64,000 nt of DNA from Polynucleobacter sp. AP-Capit-er-40B-B4 (GCF_018882245.1 NZ_JACVOV010000003.1:104607-168606); one strand, 5' to 3'. Positions 10,096 to 20,800 are shown, numbered from the stretch's first letter. Numbers and translations: made by a program. Notes: a model not told the origin generated them from the letters alone.

Positions 10096-11616
10096 TTACT
10101 TGGAGGTAGGCATCACAAACTCTGCGCCCTTAGCAATGCTTTCAGGCCAGCGCTGCATTACGCTCTTTTGCTTGGTGTAGAAACGGACGCCTTCTTTGCC
10201 ATATGCATGCATATCGCCAAAGATGGATTTTTTCCAGCCGCCAAAACCATGCCACGCCATTGGAACTGGAATAGGTACGTTAATACCAACCATGCCTACC
10301 TGAACGCGACGCGCAAACTCACGGGCAATATTGCCATCACTGGTGAAGCAAGCAACGCCATTGCCAAATTCGCAAGAATTCACTAGGTTGAGTGCATCAG
10401 TAAAGTTAGCAACACGCAGGCAAGACAGTACTGGCCCAAAGATTTCTTCTAAGTAGATCTTCATATCAGGGGTGACATTGTCAAATAATGTGCCACCAAT
10501 AAAGAAGCCGTTTTCATTACCAGGAACTTTGAGGCCGCGACCGTCAACCAATAGTTTTGCGCCAGAAGCTACGCCACTTTCGATATAGCCAGTAATGCGC
10601 TCAAGAGCCGCCTTAGAGACAATTGGACCCATTTCTGCATCAAGCTCCATGCCATTCTTCACTTTTAGCGTCTTAGTGCGCTCGATCAGTTTTGGCATGA
10701 TCTTTTCAGCAACATCACCAACCAAGACTGCCACTGAGATCGCCATGCAGCGTTCGCCAGCTGAGCCGTAAGCAGCGCCAACCAATGCGTCAATTGCTTT
10801 ATCAATATCGGCGTCAGGCATGATGACCATGTGATTCTTAGCGCCACCCAATGCTTGGGAGCGTTTGCCAAAGTGAGCGCAGCGCTCATAAATGTAGTTC
10901 GCAATTGGGGTGGAGCCGACAAAGCTCACAGCCTTAACATCTGGATTTTCAATCAAAGCATCAACTGCCTCTTTGTCGCCCTGAACTACGTTAAATACGC
11001 CATCAGGAAGGCCGGCTTCCTTGAGGAGCTTGGCCATAAATAGAGATGCAGTTGGGTCGGTAGGACTTGGCTTCAGAATGAATGTATTCCCACAAGCAAT
11101 TGCCATTGGGAACATCCACATTGGCACCATGACAGGGAAGTTAAATGGAGTGATACCAGCAACCACGCCCAATGGCTGACGCATTACCCAGTTATCAATG
11201 TCTGTAGAAACTTGTTCGGTGTAATCGCCTTTGAGCAATTCTGGAATGCCAGTGGCAAATTCCACAATTTCAATTCCACGAGTAACTTCACCTTGCGCAT
11301 CGGTAAATACTTTGCCATGCTCTGCTGTAATAATCGCAGCCAATTCATCGCGATTGGCGTTTAAGAGTTCTAAGTACTTAAACAAGATGCGTGAACGGCG
11401 CAGGGGGCTGGTTTGGCTCCAGGTCTCAAAAGCTTTTTGCGCAACCGCTACAGCAGCATCTACTTCCTTGCGACTAGCAAGGGCGACGCGACGAGCTACA
11501 GACCCTTTGGTAGGGTTGTATACATCGGCAAAACGGCCATCTTTAGGGTTAACTACATTGCCGCCAACAAAGTGGCCAATATCTTCTTTTGATTCAAAGG
11601 CTTGAGGTGCGTTCAT
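10096..11616 (-). CDS. mmsA: Methylmalonate-semialdehyde dehydrogenase (CoA-acylating)
   Basis: 506 residues, an aldehyde dehydrogenase of the CoA-acylating MMSDH type. It oxidises methylmalonate semialdehyde to propionyl-CoA (or malonate semialdehyde to acetyl-CoA) in valine, pyrimidine or inositol breakdown. Visible motifs: PFNFP with Asn159, [21 protein letters not shown] in the cofactor-binding fold, [16 protein letters not shown], and catalytic Cys290 in [17 protein letters not shown] lies ahead of the ATG. No other valine-degradation gene is in the window. The product could feed prpE-type propionate metabolism at 25909, but that link is speculative. Confidence 0.92.
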   Translation of the reverse strand: MNAPQAFESKEDIGHFVGGNVVNPKDGRFADVYNPTKGSVARRVALASRKEVDAAVAVAQKAFETWSQTSPLRRSRILFKYLELLNANRDELAAIITAEHGKVFTDAQGEVTRGIEIVEFATGIPELLKGDYTEQVSTDIDNWVMRQPLGVVAGITPFNFPVMVPMWMFPMAIACGNTFILKPSPTDPTASLFMAKLLKEAGLPDGVFNVVQGDKEAVDALIENPDVKAVSFVGSTPIANYIYERCAHFGKRSQALGGAKNHMVIMPDADIDKAIDALVGAAYGSAGERCMAISVAVLVGDVAEKIMPKLIERTKTLKVKNGMELDAEMGPIVSKAALERITGYIESGVASGAKLLVDGRGLKVPGNENGFFIGGTLFDNVTPDMKIYLEEIFGPVLSCLRVANFTDALNLVNSCEFGNGVACFTSDGNIAREFARRVQVGMVGINVPIPVPMAWHGFGGWKKSIFGDMHAYGKEGVRFYTKQKSVMQRWPESIAKGAEFVMPTSK

Positions 11617-11778
11617 AGTCTCTTGTAGTGAGTGTTTATAGGATTATTGGTAAAAAAGACGCTTGGCTATATGGCCTGCACGACTTTACTATCTCGTTTA
11701 TTCTGCTTTTTAAGTATTTTATAGCTTTACAGCAATTTTCGTATTTTTGACCCTTATTTGGGCTTTTTAAGGCATTCA

Positions 11779-12900
11779 ATGAGTCTTTTATTCTCTAGTT
11801 ACACCCTCAATTCGCCACGTGGACCCCTGGAGCTGGCTAATCGTATAGTAGTGGCCCCAATGTGCCAATATTCAGCCAGTAACGGCGAGGCAACAGACTG
11901 GCATCTAATGCATTGGGGTAATTTACTCAATAGCGGCGCAGCACTGTTCATTATTGAAGCAACGGGCGTTAGCCCAGAGGCTCGCATCACTCCGGCTTGC
12001 TTAGGGCTCTGGGATGACCGCACAGAAGCGGCGCTAAAAGATAAATTAATTAGAGCGCGCTCCTTGGCCCCCGCTGTACCAGTTTTTATCCAGCTAGCTC
12101 ATGCAGGTCGTAAAGCCTCCAGCGCCACTCCTTGGAATGGTGGTCAACTGCTTGCCAAAGATCAAGGTGGCTGGGAAACGCTAGCGCCTTCAGCTATTCC
12201 GCAGTTAGACGGAGAGCGCCCACCTCATGAATTAAGCAAGGATGAGCTAAAGAAGTTGATTGCTGATTTTGTTGCATCAGCCAAGCGCGCAGATCGCATT
12301 GGTATTGATGGCATTGAACTTCATGGTGCGCATGGTTATTTATTGCATCAATTTTTATCTCCGATTGCAAACCAACGCACTGATGAATACGGCGGTTCAT
12401 ATGAAAATCGAATTCGCTTTCCACTTGAGCTATTTGCAGCTGTAAGGGCTGCCTATCAAGGCGTTCTTGGTATCCGAATTTCAGCTAGCGATTGGATTGA
12501 AGGGGGATGGACGCCCGAAGAAACTGCGGATTTTGCTAAACAACTGAAGCCATTGGGCTGTGATTTTGTTCACATCTCTTCAGGCGGCATTTCTCCTAAG
12601 CAGAAAATTGCTATTGGTCCGAACTATCAAGTGCCTTTTGCAAAGATCGTCAAAGACCAATCTGGTTTGCCAACCATGACAGTTGGTTTAATTACAGAGC
12701 CTCAGCAAGCTGAAGATATTTTGCAGGCGGGCGATGCAGATTTAATAGCTCTAGCAAGAGCCTTTTTATACAAGCCGCGTTGGGCTTGGGAGGCTGCTGC
12801 AGTTTTGGATGGAACGATTACAGCTAATGAGCGTTATTGGCGCTGCTTGCCGCGTGAAGCGCAAGCAGTATTTGGTAATGTAAAAATTGGGCAAAGATAA
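11779..12900 (+). CDS. NADH:flavin oxidoreductase, old yellow enzyme (YqjM-like)
   Basis: About 373 residues from the ATG at 11779; an in-frame TTG 21 bases upstream is less likely because AAGG precedes the ATG at a good distance. It is an FMN-binding TIM barrel of the YqjM/NADH-oxidase branch. IVVAPMCQYSASNGEATDWH contains the Cys and Tyr typical of this class, ELHGAHGYLLHQFLSP carries the substrate-binding histidines, and NQRTDEYGGSYENRIRF is the family signature. Such enzymes reduce activated C=C bonds with NAD(P)H. The natural substrate is unknown. The Bug binding-protein gene follows after 29 bases. Confidence 0.9.
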   Translation: MSLLFSSYTLNSPRGPLELANRIVVAPMCQYSASNGEATDWHLMHWGNLLNSGAALFIIEATGVSPEARITPACLGLWDDRTEAALKDKLIRARSLAPAVPVFIQLAHAGRKASSATPWNGGQLLAKDQGGWETLAPSAIPQLDGERPPHELSKDELKKLIADFVASAKRADRIGIDGIELHGAHGYLLHQFLSPIANQRTDEYGGSYENRIRFPLELFAAVRAAYQGVLGIRISASDWIEGGWTPEETADFAKQLKPLGCDFVHISSGGISPKQKIAIGPNYQVPFAKIVKDQSGLPTMTVGLITEPQQAEDILQAGDADLIALARAFLYKPRWAWEAAAVLDGTITANERYWRCLPREAQAVFGNVKIGQR

Positions 12901-12929
12901 GTTCCAATTATAAAAATCTGGAGGCACTA

Positions 12930-13904
12930 ATGAATAAAAGTAGAGCGATAGCTAGCGTATTAGCGTTATTGACTATGGGTTTGGTGGGCTTAGCATCCGC
13001 ACAATCATTTCCGGATAGGCCGATTACTTTGGTTGTGCCAAATCCACCGGGCGGTTTAGTTGACACCTCAGCGCGTTTGTTGAGTGAGCCATTGACAAGA
13101 GTTATTGGTCAGCCAGTGGTTGTTGACAATAAACCTGGGGCAAGTGGAAACACTGCCTATCAATATGTTGCAAAAGCTAAACCAGATGGCTATACCTTGC
13201 TGATTTCTTACTCTGGATATCACGTAGGTAATCCCGCTTTATTTGACAAGCTTCCATGGGACCCCATTAAAGACTTTTCACCTGTTGCTTTATTAACTGT
13301 TTCAACCAACGTGATTGCAGTTCATCCTTCTGTGCCGGTGAACAACCTCAAAGAATTTATTGCATATGCTAAAGCGAACCCAGGTAAATTAAACTACGCA
13401 TCTCAAGGTAATGGCTCTGTATCTCATATCGGTACCGAGATCTTTAAGCAAACAACCGGTGTAGAAATGGTGCACGTTCCTTACAAGGGATCGGGCCCTG
13501 CAATTCAAGACGTATTGGCAGGGCAGGTTCAAGTATTTATTAGTACGCCGCCTTCTTTGATGCAGCATGTACAAAGCGGTAAATTAAAAGGCTTAGCTGT
13601 TACTGGAAAAAATCGTCATCCTGGTATGCCTAATGTACCAACCACTGCAGAAGCAGGTCTTCCTTCATTTCAGCTAGAGTCTTGGGTTGCTTTGTATGCA
13701 CCAGCGGGTACTCCAGCCCCTATTATTACAAAACTGACGAACTCGGTAAAACAGAGCTTGGCATTACCTGAGGTCAAAGAGCGTTCGGATGCGGCTGGTG
13801 TAGAGCTCCGCTATCTCAATCCAGCGCAAACCGATGCGCTAGTAAAGAAAGAAATTCCTTTCTGGGGTAAAGCAATTAAAGCGGCAAACATTACGCTTGA
13901 CTGA
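12930..13904 (+). CDS. Bug-family periplasmic substrate-binding protein (TTT-type)
   Basis: 324 residues with a clear Sec signal peptide (charged MNKSR, hydrophobic core, cleavage near LASA-QSFP). The mature start (FPDRPITLVVPNPPGG) is diagnostic of the Bug/TctC family, which in the periplasm binds carboxylates or similar small ligands. Further family marks are VVDNKPGASGNTAYQYVA and VPTTAEAGLP. No TctA or TctB membrane partners are nearby, as usual for Burkholderiales orphan Bug proteins, so the ligand cannot be told. GGAGG sits seven bases before the ATG. It may be cotranscribed with the oxidoreductase. Confidence 0.92.
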   Translation: MNKSRAIASVLALLTMGLVGLASAQSFPDRPITLVVPNPPGGLVDTSARLLSEPLTRVIGQPVVVDNKPGASGNTAYQYVAKAKPDGYTLLISYSGYHVGNPALFDKLPWDPIKDFSPVALLTVSTNVIAVHPSVPVNNLKEFIAYAKANPGKLNYASQGNGSVSHIGTEIFKQTTGVEMVHVPYKGSGPAIQDVLAGQVQVFISTPPSLMQHVQSGKLKGLAVTGKNRHPGMPNVPTTAEAGLPSFQLESWVALYAPAGTPAPIITKLTNSVKQSLALPEVKERSDAAGVELRYLNPAQTDALVKKEIPFWGKAIKAANITLD

Positions 13905-13908
13905 TACT

Positions 13909-13949
13909 TGCTCTATGCCTGATCTCTTAAAGTGGGATCAGGCAGAGCA
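13909..13949. terminator. Large hairpin at the convergent Bug / amidase junction
   Basis: Arms TGCTCTATGCCTGATC (13909-13924) and GATCAGGCAGAGCA (13936-13949) pair over 14 bases with a two-base bulge, around an 11-base loop. It starts just after the Bug stop and reaches into the 3' end of the amidase gene. No T tract follows on either strand, so it may protect 3' ends or act with Rho rather than be a classical terminator. Confidence 0.45.
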
Positions 13950-15223
13950 TGTACGAAAGCTCTTGCTGCGCTTAAAAGAAAATGATCTTTGTCTGGCCCA
14001 GCTATGAGCTGCACGCCAACCGGTAATCCGTTGGGGCCGCTGGCTACATTGATGTTGATACAAGGCAATCCCAAGAGAGTCCATTCTCGACAGAAGACTG
14101 GATCGCCGGTACCATCTTTTAAATCAGGCGCTTCACCCGGAGCGCTGGGAGCTATCAATAGGTCAACCTCATCATTGAATAGTGCGTTGATGGATAATTT
14201 AGCATTGCCTGCAAACAGTAAATCTTTTGCGTACTGCTCATAACTAATTGCAGCGCCGTCAGTGAGTTGCTTGCTCAATATCAAGCTTAATTTCTTTGGA
14301 TAGTGGGTTCGCTCAAACACAAAGCTGCGAGACATTTCGGAGAGCATGATGCGAGTTTGAGCTTGCGTGATGTCATCACAGGATTTGGGTAGTTTTAAGT
14401 CCACAACAGTGGATTTGGCAATGCGCTCCGCCGCATGGCGCGCTACAGCCATCGCAGTTGCAGTTTCCTGTTGGGCAAGAGACCAGTTTGAAGTCTTGCA
14501 AATCGCAATGCGGGGTTTGTTATGCAGCATCTCAATCTTTGCAAGGCGATGATCACCACTCATGGCTGCAACACCTAACCCTACATCCTCTACAGTCCTG
14601 CCAAAGCATCCCAAAGTATCCAATGAAACCGAAAGGCTTTTCACGCCCGCGATACTCACTTTGCCCAAGCTAGGTTTAAAGCCTACTACGCCACAATAGG
14701 ATGCTGGACGAATCATAGACCCAGCTGTTTGGCTGCCTGTTGCCAGAGGCACCATGAAGTCGGCAACCGCTGCGGCAGAGCCGCTTGATGATCCTCCGGG
14801 CGTATGCCTTGAATTATGCGGATTTGTTGTTAGACCGCTTTTAAATGATGCTAATTCGGTAGTAACTGTTTTGCCTAGAATGATGCCGCCTGCCTGTCTT
14901 ATCAATGCAATCGAGACGGCATCGGCTACTGGATAGTGATTGGCGTAGATGGGAGAGCCATAAGAGGTTGGCAGGTCATAGGTGTCATATAGATCTTTCA
15001 CGCCGATAGGCAGGCCATGCAAAATGCCTTTAAATGCCCCTTTATCAAGCTCTTTGGCGCGCGATAAAGCATTTTCCTTGCCAAGGCTGGTCCAAGCCTT
15101 AATGTGGCTCTCCCGTTGTCCTATGCGGTCAAGACAGGAGAGCAGCAAATCAGTGGCCTTTATCTCCCTTTGAGAGAGGGCTTTAATGGCTTGAGAGGCG
15201 CTGAGGCTTTCTAGATCTTTCAT
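13913..15223 (-). CDS. Amidase (amidase-signature family)
   Basis: 436 residues. The Ser-cisSer-Lys catalytic set of the amidase-signature family is visible: Lys76 in GLPIGVKDLYDT, the Gly/Ser-rich TPGGSSSGSAAAVAD with the cis-Ser near 145, and nucleophile Ser169 in GSQTAGSMIRPASYCG. Such enzymes hydrolyse amides or ureides to acid plus ammonia. This one lacks the features of a GatA subunit (no gatCB neighbours) and is shorter, so it is called a stand-alone amidase of unknown substrate. It converges on the Bug gene. The ATG has no Shine-Dalgarno but has a good promoter ending six bases upstream. Confidence 0.88.
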   Translation of the reverse strand: MKDLESLSASQAIKALSQREIKATDLLLSCLDRIGQRESHIKAWTSLGKENALSRAKELDKGAFKGILHGLPIGVKDLYDTYDLPTSYGSPIYANHYPVADAVSIALIRQAGGIILGKTVTTELASFKSGLTTNPHNSRHTPGGSSSGSAAAVADFMVPLATGSQTAGSMIRPASYCGVVGFKPSLGKVSIAGVKSLSVSLDTLGCFGRTVEDVGLGVAAMSGDHRLAKIEMLHNKPRIAICKTSNWSLAQQETATAMAVARHAAERIAKSTVVDLKLPKSCDDITQAQTRIMLSEMSRSFVFERTHYPKKLSLILSKQLTDGAAISYEQYAKDLLFAGNAKLSINALFNDEVDLLIAPSAPGEAPDLKDGTGDPVFCREWTLLGLPCININVASGPNGLPVGVQLIAGPDKDHFLLSAARAFVHALPDPTLRDQA

Positions 15224-15229
15224 TGGTTC

Positions 15230-15258
15230 ATTCTACTTATGGTGGCGTATGATCGCAA
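15230..15258 (-). promoter_or_regulatory. Putative promoter giving a leaderless amidase mRNA
   Basis: On the minus strand TTGCGA (15258-15253) and TAGAAT (15235-15230) are 17 bases apart. The -10 ends six bases before the ATG at 15223. This is the best -35/-10 pair among the leaderless candidates in the window. Confidence 0.55.
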
Positions 15259-15301
15259 TTTAAGCTTTTTTGTCCCAGAAATTCCATAGAAGATAAGTTA
15301 G

Positions 15302-15964
15302 ATGAAGCAACATACAGTACGTGAAGCATGGCTTGAAGATGCTGTAAGGCATTTGGAGCCAGTATTTTCAAAAGCGGGCTACGCAATCCCTCCAGTAAGG
15401 GTTTCTTGCGGCTTTCCAGCCTCTAGTAGCCCCAGAACAACACTAGGTCAGTGCTGGCCTCGTGAGCGATCTGGGGGTGGTGTTAATGAGATATTTATCT
15501 CCCCAAAATTAGATGAGCCAGTGCAGCTTTTGGACACCTTAGTGCATGAGCTTTGCCATGCTGTTGATGACTGCTTTAGTGGCCATGGCGAGGATTTCAA
15601 GGGGATAGCTCAGACAGTTGGTTTAGAGGGCCCAGCCAGAATGGCTCATGCTACTGAAGAATTAACAGTAAAACTGATGATGATTAGCCAGGAATTGGGC
15701 CCATACCCACATCAAGCCATCGTATTTCCACCCCCTAGACCTAGCAATGCCAGCCGTAGCAAAGCAAAATGCAGCCAATGTGGCTATGAGGTTACCTTGC
15801 TTAAAAAGTGGGCTAGCTATGGCGCGCCAATTTGCCCAAAAGACAATATTCGTATGCTAGAGGCGGTTCCCGAGACAATTGAAAATACGACTGATTACGA
15901 TTCTGATTCTGTAGAAAAAGGTACTAAAAAAGCGCCGGATGAGATCCGCCGCGCTATTAGTTAG
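15302..15964 (+). CDS. SprT-like zinc metalloprotease-fold protein
   Basis: 220 residues. An HExxH zinc-binding motif is present at His82-Glu83-Leu-Cys-His86 (LVHELCHAVDDCF), followed by His95 in SGHGEDF as the likely third ligand; this is the arrangement of SprT-like proteins. A C-terminal ribbon follows with Cys157 and Cys160 (CSQC) and Cys178 (ICPKD); a fourth Cys is not seen. The last ~40 residues are charged and likely disordered. SprT-like domains include the DNA-protein crosslink protease SPRTN, but the role of the short bacterial forms is unclear. No partner gene is linked. Confidence 0.7.
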   Translation: MKQHTVREAWLEDAVRHLEPVFSKAGYAIPPVRVSCGFPASSSPRTTLGQCWPRERSGGGVNEIFISPKLDEPVQLLDTLVHELCHAVDDCFSGHGEDFKGIAQTVGLEGPARMAHATEELTVKLMMISQELGPYPHQAIVFPPPRPSNASRSKAKCSQCGYEVTLLKKWASYGAPICPKDNIRMLEAVPETIENTTDYDSDSVEKGTKKAPDEIRRAIS

Positions 15965-16013
15965 AAATTTGTAAAATTCATCTTCATCAAAAATTAAAAG
16001 AGACAAGTTACTC

Positions 16014-17105
16014 ATGAACGCAAAAAAAATTTTTAAGAATCCAAAAATTGCTGTTATCCCTGGTGATGGCATTGGTAAAGAGGTTATGCCTGAGGGCGTC
16101 CGCGCACTAGAGGCTGCCAATCGCAAATTTAATCTCGGAATGCAGTTTGATCATTTTGACTTTGCAAGCTGTGACTACTATCTCAAGCACGGCAAAATGA
16201 TGCCCGATGATTGGTTCGATACCTTAATGAAGTACGACGCAATCTTCTTTGGCGCAGTTGGAATGCCTGATGTTCTTCCTGACCATGTTTCATTATGGGG
16301 TAGCTTGATTCAATTCCGTCGCGGCTTTGATCAATACGTCAATTTGCGTCCAGTGCGTTTGCTGCCAGGTGTTCCTTGCCCATTGGCCAATCGCAAGCCT
16401 GGTGATATTGATTTCTTTGTTGTGCGCGAGAACACAGAAGGCGAATACTCAAGTGTCGGTGGAAAAATGTTCCCTGATACGGATCGTGAGATTGTTATTC
16501 AGGAATCCGTTTTCACAAGACAAGGCGTAGATCGTATTTTGCAATATGCATTTGATCTGGCACAAAGTCGCCCTAAGAAGCATCTCACTTCAGCCACAAA
16601 ATCAAACGGTATTGCTATTACGATGCCATACTGGGATGAGCGCGTAGAAGCAATGTCGAAGAAGTTTGCAGATGTAAGAGCAGACAAATATCACATTGAT
16701 ATTCTGGCTGCACACTTTGTTATGAATCCAGATCGTTTCGATGTCGTTGTGGCGAGCAATTTGTTCGGAGACATTCTTTCCGACTTGGGGCCTGCATGTA
16801 CCGGCACAATTGCTGTAGCGCCATCAGGTAGCATTAATCCAGATGGTAAGTTCCCGTCATTATTTGAGCCTGTGCATGGATCTGCACCCGATATCTTTGG
16901 CAAGATGATTGCTAATCCGATTGGTCAAATTTGGAGCGGGGCGATGATGCTTGATCACCTTGGCTATCCAGAGGCTGGTAAAGCTATATTTACAGCGATT
17001 GAAAAGGTATTAGCTTCTGGCCCTGGAAATGCACCTTTGACACCTGATCTTGGTGGCACAGCCAAGACTGATGATTTAGGTAAGGCGATTGCCGCAGCGA
17101 TCTAA
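16014..17105 (+). CDS. Tartrate / D-malate dehydrogenase-type beta-decarboxylating dehydrogenase
   Basis: 363 residues of the isocitrate/isopropylmalate dehydrogenase family. Visible are IAVIPGDGIGKEVMPEG at the N-terminus, VVRENTEGEYSSVGG in the substrate region, the catalytic Tyr/Lys region and the metal-binding SNLFGDILSDLGPACTG, and the NAD-binding EPVHGSAPDIFGK. The hydrophilic insertion with SLIQFRRGFDQYVNLRP and the length match tartrate dehydrogenase (TtuC) and D-malate dehydrogenase (DmlA), which share substrates. It is not LeuB by context. A leader of ~35 bases contains AAAAGAGAC. A strong terminator follows. Confidence 0.85.
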   Translation: MNAKKIFKNPKIAVIPGDGIGKEVMPEGVRALEAANRKFNLGMQFDHFDFASCDYYLKHGKMMPDDWFDTLMKYDAIFFGAVGMPDVLPDHVSLWGSLIQFRRGFDQYVNLRPVRLLPGVPCPLANRKPGDIDFFVVRENTEGEYSSVGGKMFPDTDREIVIQESVFTRQGVDRILQYAFDLAQSRPKKHLTSATKSNGIAITMPYWDERVEAMSKKFADVRADKYHIDILAAHFVMNPDRFDVVVASNLFGDILSDLGPACTGTIAVAPSGSINPDGKFPSLFEPVHGSAPDIFGKMIANPIGQIWSGAMMLDHLGYPEAGKAIFTAIEKVLASGPGNAPLTPDLGGTAKTDDLGKAIAAAI

Positions 17106-17122
17106 TGAACGGCTAATTCTTG

Positions 17123-17833
17123 TTAGCTAGCAATACCTAAAGGACTCCAAACGGAGTCCTTTTTACTTGCCTTGGCAATTTCAGCAAGGATCTTTTCATG
17201 GCTGAGTAGATCATCCTCTGAAGCGGAAAGTATTTTTAAATTGGTCGGAAGTGCTTTGGTGTGTCCAGAGGAATCTGCGCCTACAGTGTAATCAATGAGA
17301 TCTATGGACAGATCCTCTTGACCCCTAGTCATCGCTACATAGACTTCGGCCAAAAGCTGGGCATCCAATAAAGCGCCGTGCAAGGTACGGTGTTTATTGC
17401 TAATCGAAAAACGTTCGCACAATGCATCCAAGGAATTTCTTTTACCTGGGAACATTTGACGGGCATCTAATAGGGTATCGGTTACCTTAGATGCAAGATT
17501 CCGAAACGGAGGACGTTTTAATAGCGCAAACTCGTTATCTAAAAATCCTAAGTCAAATGCTGCGTTATGAATTACGATTTCAGCGCCATCAACAAACTCA
17601 ATAAGCTGCTCAACAATATTTGCAAAGATGGGCTTATCAGATAAAAACTCTCTTGAGAGGCCGTGAACTGCAAAGGCTCCTGCATCGATATCGCGCTCTG
17701 GATTGATGTAGTAATGAAAGGTTCTATCCGTTAAGCGACGACCAACCATTTCAACGCAACCGATTTCAATAATGCGGTCACCTGTAGCAGGATTTAAGCC
17801 TGTGGTTTCAGTATCGAGAATAACTTGACGCAT
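17123..17833 (-). CDS. dnaQ: DNA polymerase III subunit epsilon (proofreading exonuclease)
   Basis: 236 residues. The DEDDh exonuclease motifs are in order: Exo I with Asp7 and Glu9 (VILDTETTGLNP), Exo II with the catalytic Asp in VIHNAAFDLGFLDNEF, and Exo III with HGALLDAQLLAEVY. It proofreads for the replicative polymerase. The C-terminal ~50 residues are variable and probably hold the alpha-subunit-binding segment. Its ATG shares one base with the stop of the RND permease (TAATG), so dnaQ is the last gene of the efflux operon. In many betaproteobacteria dnaQ neighbours rnhA; here the two are separated by the pump genes. Confidence 0.95.
   Translation of the reverse strand: MRQVILDTETTGLNPATGDRIIEIGCVEMVGRRLTDRTFHYYINPERDIDAGAFAVHGLSREFLSDKPIFANIVEQLIEFVDGAEIVIHNAAFDLGFLDNEFALLKRPPFRNLASKVTDTLLDARQMFPGKRNSLDALCERFSISNKHRTLHGALLDAQLLAEVYVAMTRGQEDLSIDLIDYTVGADSSGHTKALPTNLKILSASEDDLLSHEKILAEIAKASKKDSVWSPLGIAS
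17139..17164 (+). terminator. Intrinsic terminator of the dehydrogenase gene, lying inside dnaQ
   Basis: Ten-base-pair stem (AAAGGACTCC / GGAGTCCTTT) with loop AAAC and a run of T on the plus strand. The whole hairpin lies inside the last codons of dnaQ on the minus strand (stop at 17123), so the 3' end of dnaQ doubles as a terminator for the opposing gene. Confidence 0.88.
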
Positions 17834-20800
17834 TAGGTTCCCTCCAGAATGGCAGGTGGAATATCCATTGGACCATTACCTGCATATTTATCCAGGTAAA
17901 GATAAATTACCGGAGTAATGATGAGTGTTACAAATTGAGAAAATATCAAGCCACCGGCAACGCTAATACCTAAAGGTTGGCGTAACTCTGCTCCAGCACC
18001 AAGGCCGAGTGCAATTGGCAGCGCACCCATCAAAGCGGCAATGGTGGTCATCATGATGGGTCTAAAGCGCAAGATACAAGCCTCTCGGATTGCTTTCTCT
18101 GGACTCATGCCTTGATTACGTTGCGCATCTAGTGCAAAGTCAATCATCAAGATCGCATTCTTCTTAACAATGCCAATCAGTAGCAAGATGCCAATTGAGG
18201 CAACGATAGTGAGCTCAAAGCCAAAAATACGTAACGCTAGTATGGCGCCAATCGCAGCAGATGGTAGTCCTGCCAAGATAGTAAGTGGGTGAATATAGCT
18301 CTCGTATAAAACGCCAAGCAGAATATAAATTACACCTAACGCTGCCAGCAATAAGATTACTTGTCCCGATTGATTGTCTTTAAAGACAGCGGCATCGCCA
18401 CCATAGCTGGTAATGATGGAAGGTGGCAAGTCAACTTCATTGACAAACCGATCAATCGCTTTGGTTGCATCACCCAAAAAGACATCAGGTGCCAAGTTAA
18501 ATGAAATCGTTACAGCAGGAATTTGACCTTGATGATTTACAGCGGTTGGTCCAACCGTTCTTACAAAGCTAGCCAAGCTAGATAGCGGTATGAGTTTGTC
18601 AGTAGCTCTGCCTCGTACATATACTTTATTTAAGTCTGTTTCAAACTGCCTATCATCCTCTGCCGTTTCAAGAATGACGTAGTAGGTATTAACCGGTGTG
18701 TAAATGGTAGACACTTGGCGCTCACCAAATGAAGAGTAGAGGGCTGTTCGTATATCGGCAATCGATACGCCAGCGCTTGCTGCTTTTTCACGGTCAATTT
18801 CAATTTTGACGTTAAGGCCCTTGAGTTGTGAATCGCTTGTCACATCCCTAAAGATCGGATCAGTACGCATCTTTTGCAATAGCTTATCAGCCCATTCATT
18901 TACACCCTCAAAGCCAACACTTTGCAATGTGAACTGATAGCGGCTCTTACTGCTTCGTCCGCCTAGTTGTAAATTCTGTACTGGGCTCATGTAAACCTGG
19001 ATGCCAGGAATTTCTCTGAACTTTGTTCGAAGACCTTCCATTACCTTACTCATTTTTTGACGCTCGCCTTTTGGCTTCAAAATAATGAAGAACCGACCGG
19101 TATTGCGCCCTGAGCTTTGTCCGCCACCCAAAATAGAAATCGATGTTGCAACGTTAGGGTCGCTATCAACGATTTTGGCTGCCTGATCTTGCAGGGCAAT
19201 CATCGTTTTAAACGAAGTGTCCTCTGAGGCTTCGACCGTAACTCGCAATTGACCAATATCTTCTTCGGGGAAGAAGCCTTTGGGGCTATAGATAAAGAGG
19301 GCAACAGTAATGACACAACTAGCAATTGCTCCCCACAACACCTTTTTGCGATTGACTAAAGCTAAGTCTAAAAAGTGAACGTATCCCTTTAGAGTCCAGT
19401 CGAAGAGGCGATCAAATTTCTTAGTAATTTCATATTCTTTTGGTTTGTGGTCTGGCTTTGGTAGATACCGGCTACAAAGCATTGGCACTACTGTCAGTGA
19501 AACAACCGCAGAAACCAAAATAGAGAGGGTAACAACAACTGCAAACTCTCTGAATAGGAGGCCAATCGGTCCCGCCATAAAGAAGAGCGGAATGAAGACT
19601 GCCACCAAGGACAGGGAAATGGAAACGATAGTAAAGCCAACCTCTTTGCTTCCCTTGAGCGCAGCCTTAAGTGGATCCATGCCTTGTTCAACGTAACGCA
19701 TGATGTTCTCTAAAACAACAATCGCATCGTCAACAACCAGGCCAACAGCTAGCGTGATGCCCAATAGAGAGATGTTATCCAGGCTGTAGCCCAAGAAGTA
19801 GAAAACAAAAAAGGCACCAATTAAGGAAATAGGCAGGCTAATTGATGGGATAACGGTTGCTGATACATGCTTGAGGAACAGGAATATCACCAGAATCACC
19901 AATGCAATAGTGAAAAGCAGGGTGATATTAACGTCATGGATGGACTCAATAATTGAGAGCGAGCGATCGTTGATGAGTGTTAGCTGAATCGAATCCGGCA
20001 TCTGCGCTTGAAGCGAGGGTAATAAGCGTTTGATCGAATCAACTACTTCAACCGTATTGGCATTTGGTTGTCTGTTAATACCAATCGCAATCGATCTTTC
20101 GCCTTTTGCTGAGGCAAAAGTTTTTACATCTTCGTAGCTTTCTTGTACATCAGCCACATCCTTAAGATAGATTGGATATCCATTGCGCTGTGCAATGATG
20201 AGGTTGCCAAACTCTTCTGCCTTAACTAATTGAGGATTTGCATAGATGGTAATGAGTTGTCGTGGACCATCTAGGGTGCCAACGGGGCTATTAGTATTGG
20301 CTTTATTGATTGCAGCAGCCACTTCATCCATCGTAATATTGCGGTTGCCTAAAGCATCTGGTCTTACGCTAACGCGAACTGCATAGCGCTTAGCGCCATA
20401 AACAGAAACCTGAGACACGCCTGAAATCGTCGATAAATTCGGTGCCATTAAATTCTCGGCATAGGCGTTCATTTCCGAGAGGCTAATTGATGGAGAACTC
20501 ATTCTGACAATGAGTACCGGTGTATCTGCAGGATTAATTTTTCGGTAAGAAGGCGGTACCGTCATCTCAATCGGCAGGCGCCTTTGTGCGCGCAAAAGAG
20601 CTGCCTGTACATCTACCGCCGCCTTATCAATATCGCGATCATTGTTGAATTCAAGGGTGATGCTAGTAGAGCCGAGTGAATTGGTTGAGCTAATGACCTT
20701 GATGCCATCGATTGTTGAGAATTCTTTCTCAAGCGGCAACGCAACTGCGGAGGCCATATTTTCTGGTGCAGCGCCTGGCAAACTTGCGGTGACCGAAATG

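Noticed and set aside
19445-19696. Long plus-strand frames antisense to the RND permease and other long genes
   Set aside because: They lack ribosome-binding sites and family similarity. They follow from the codon composition of the real gene on the other strand.
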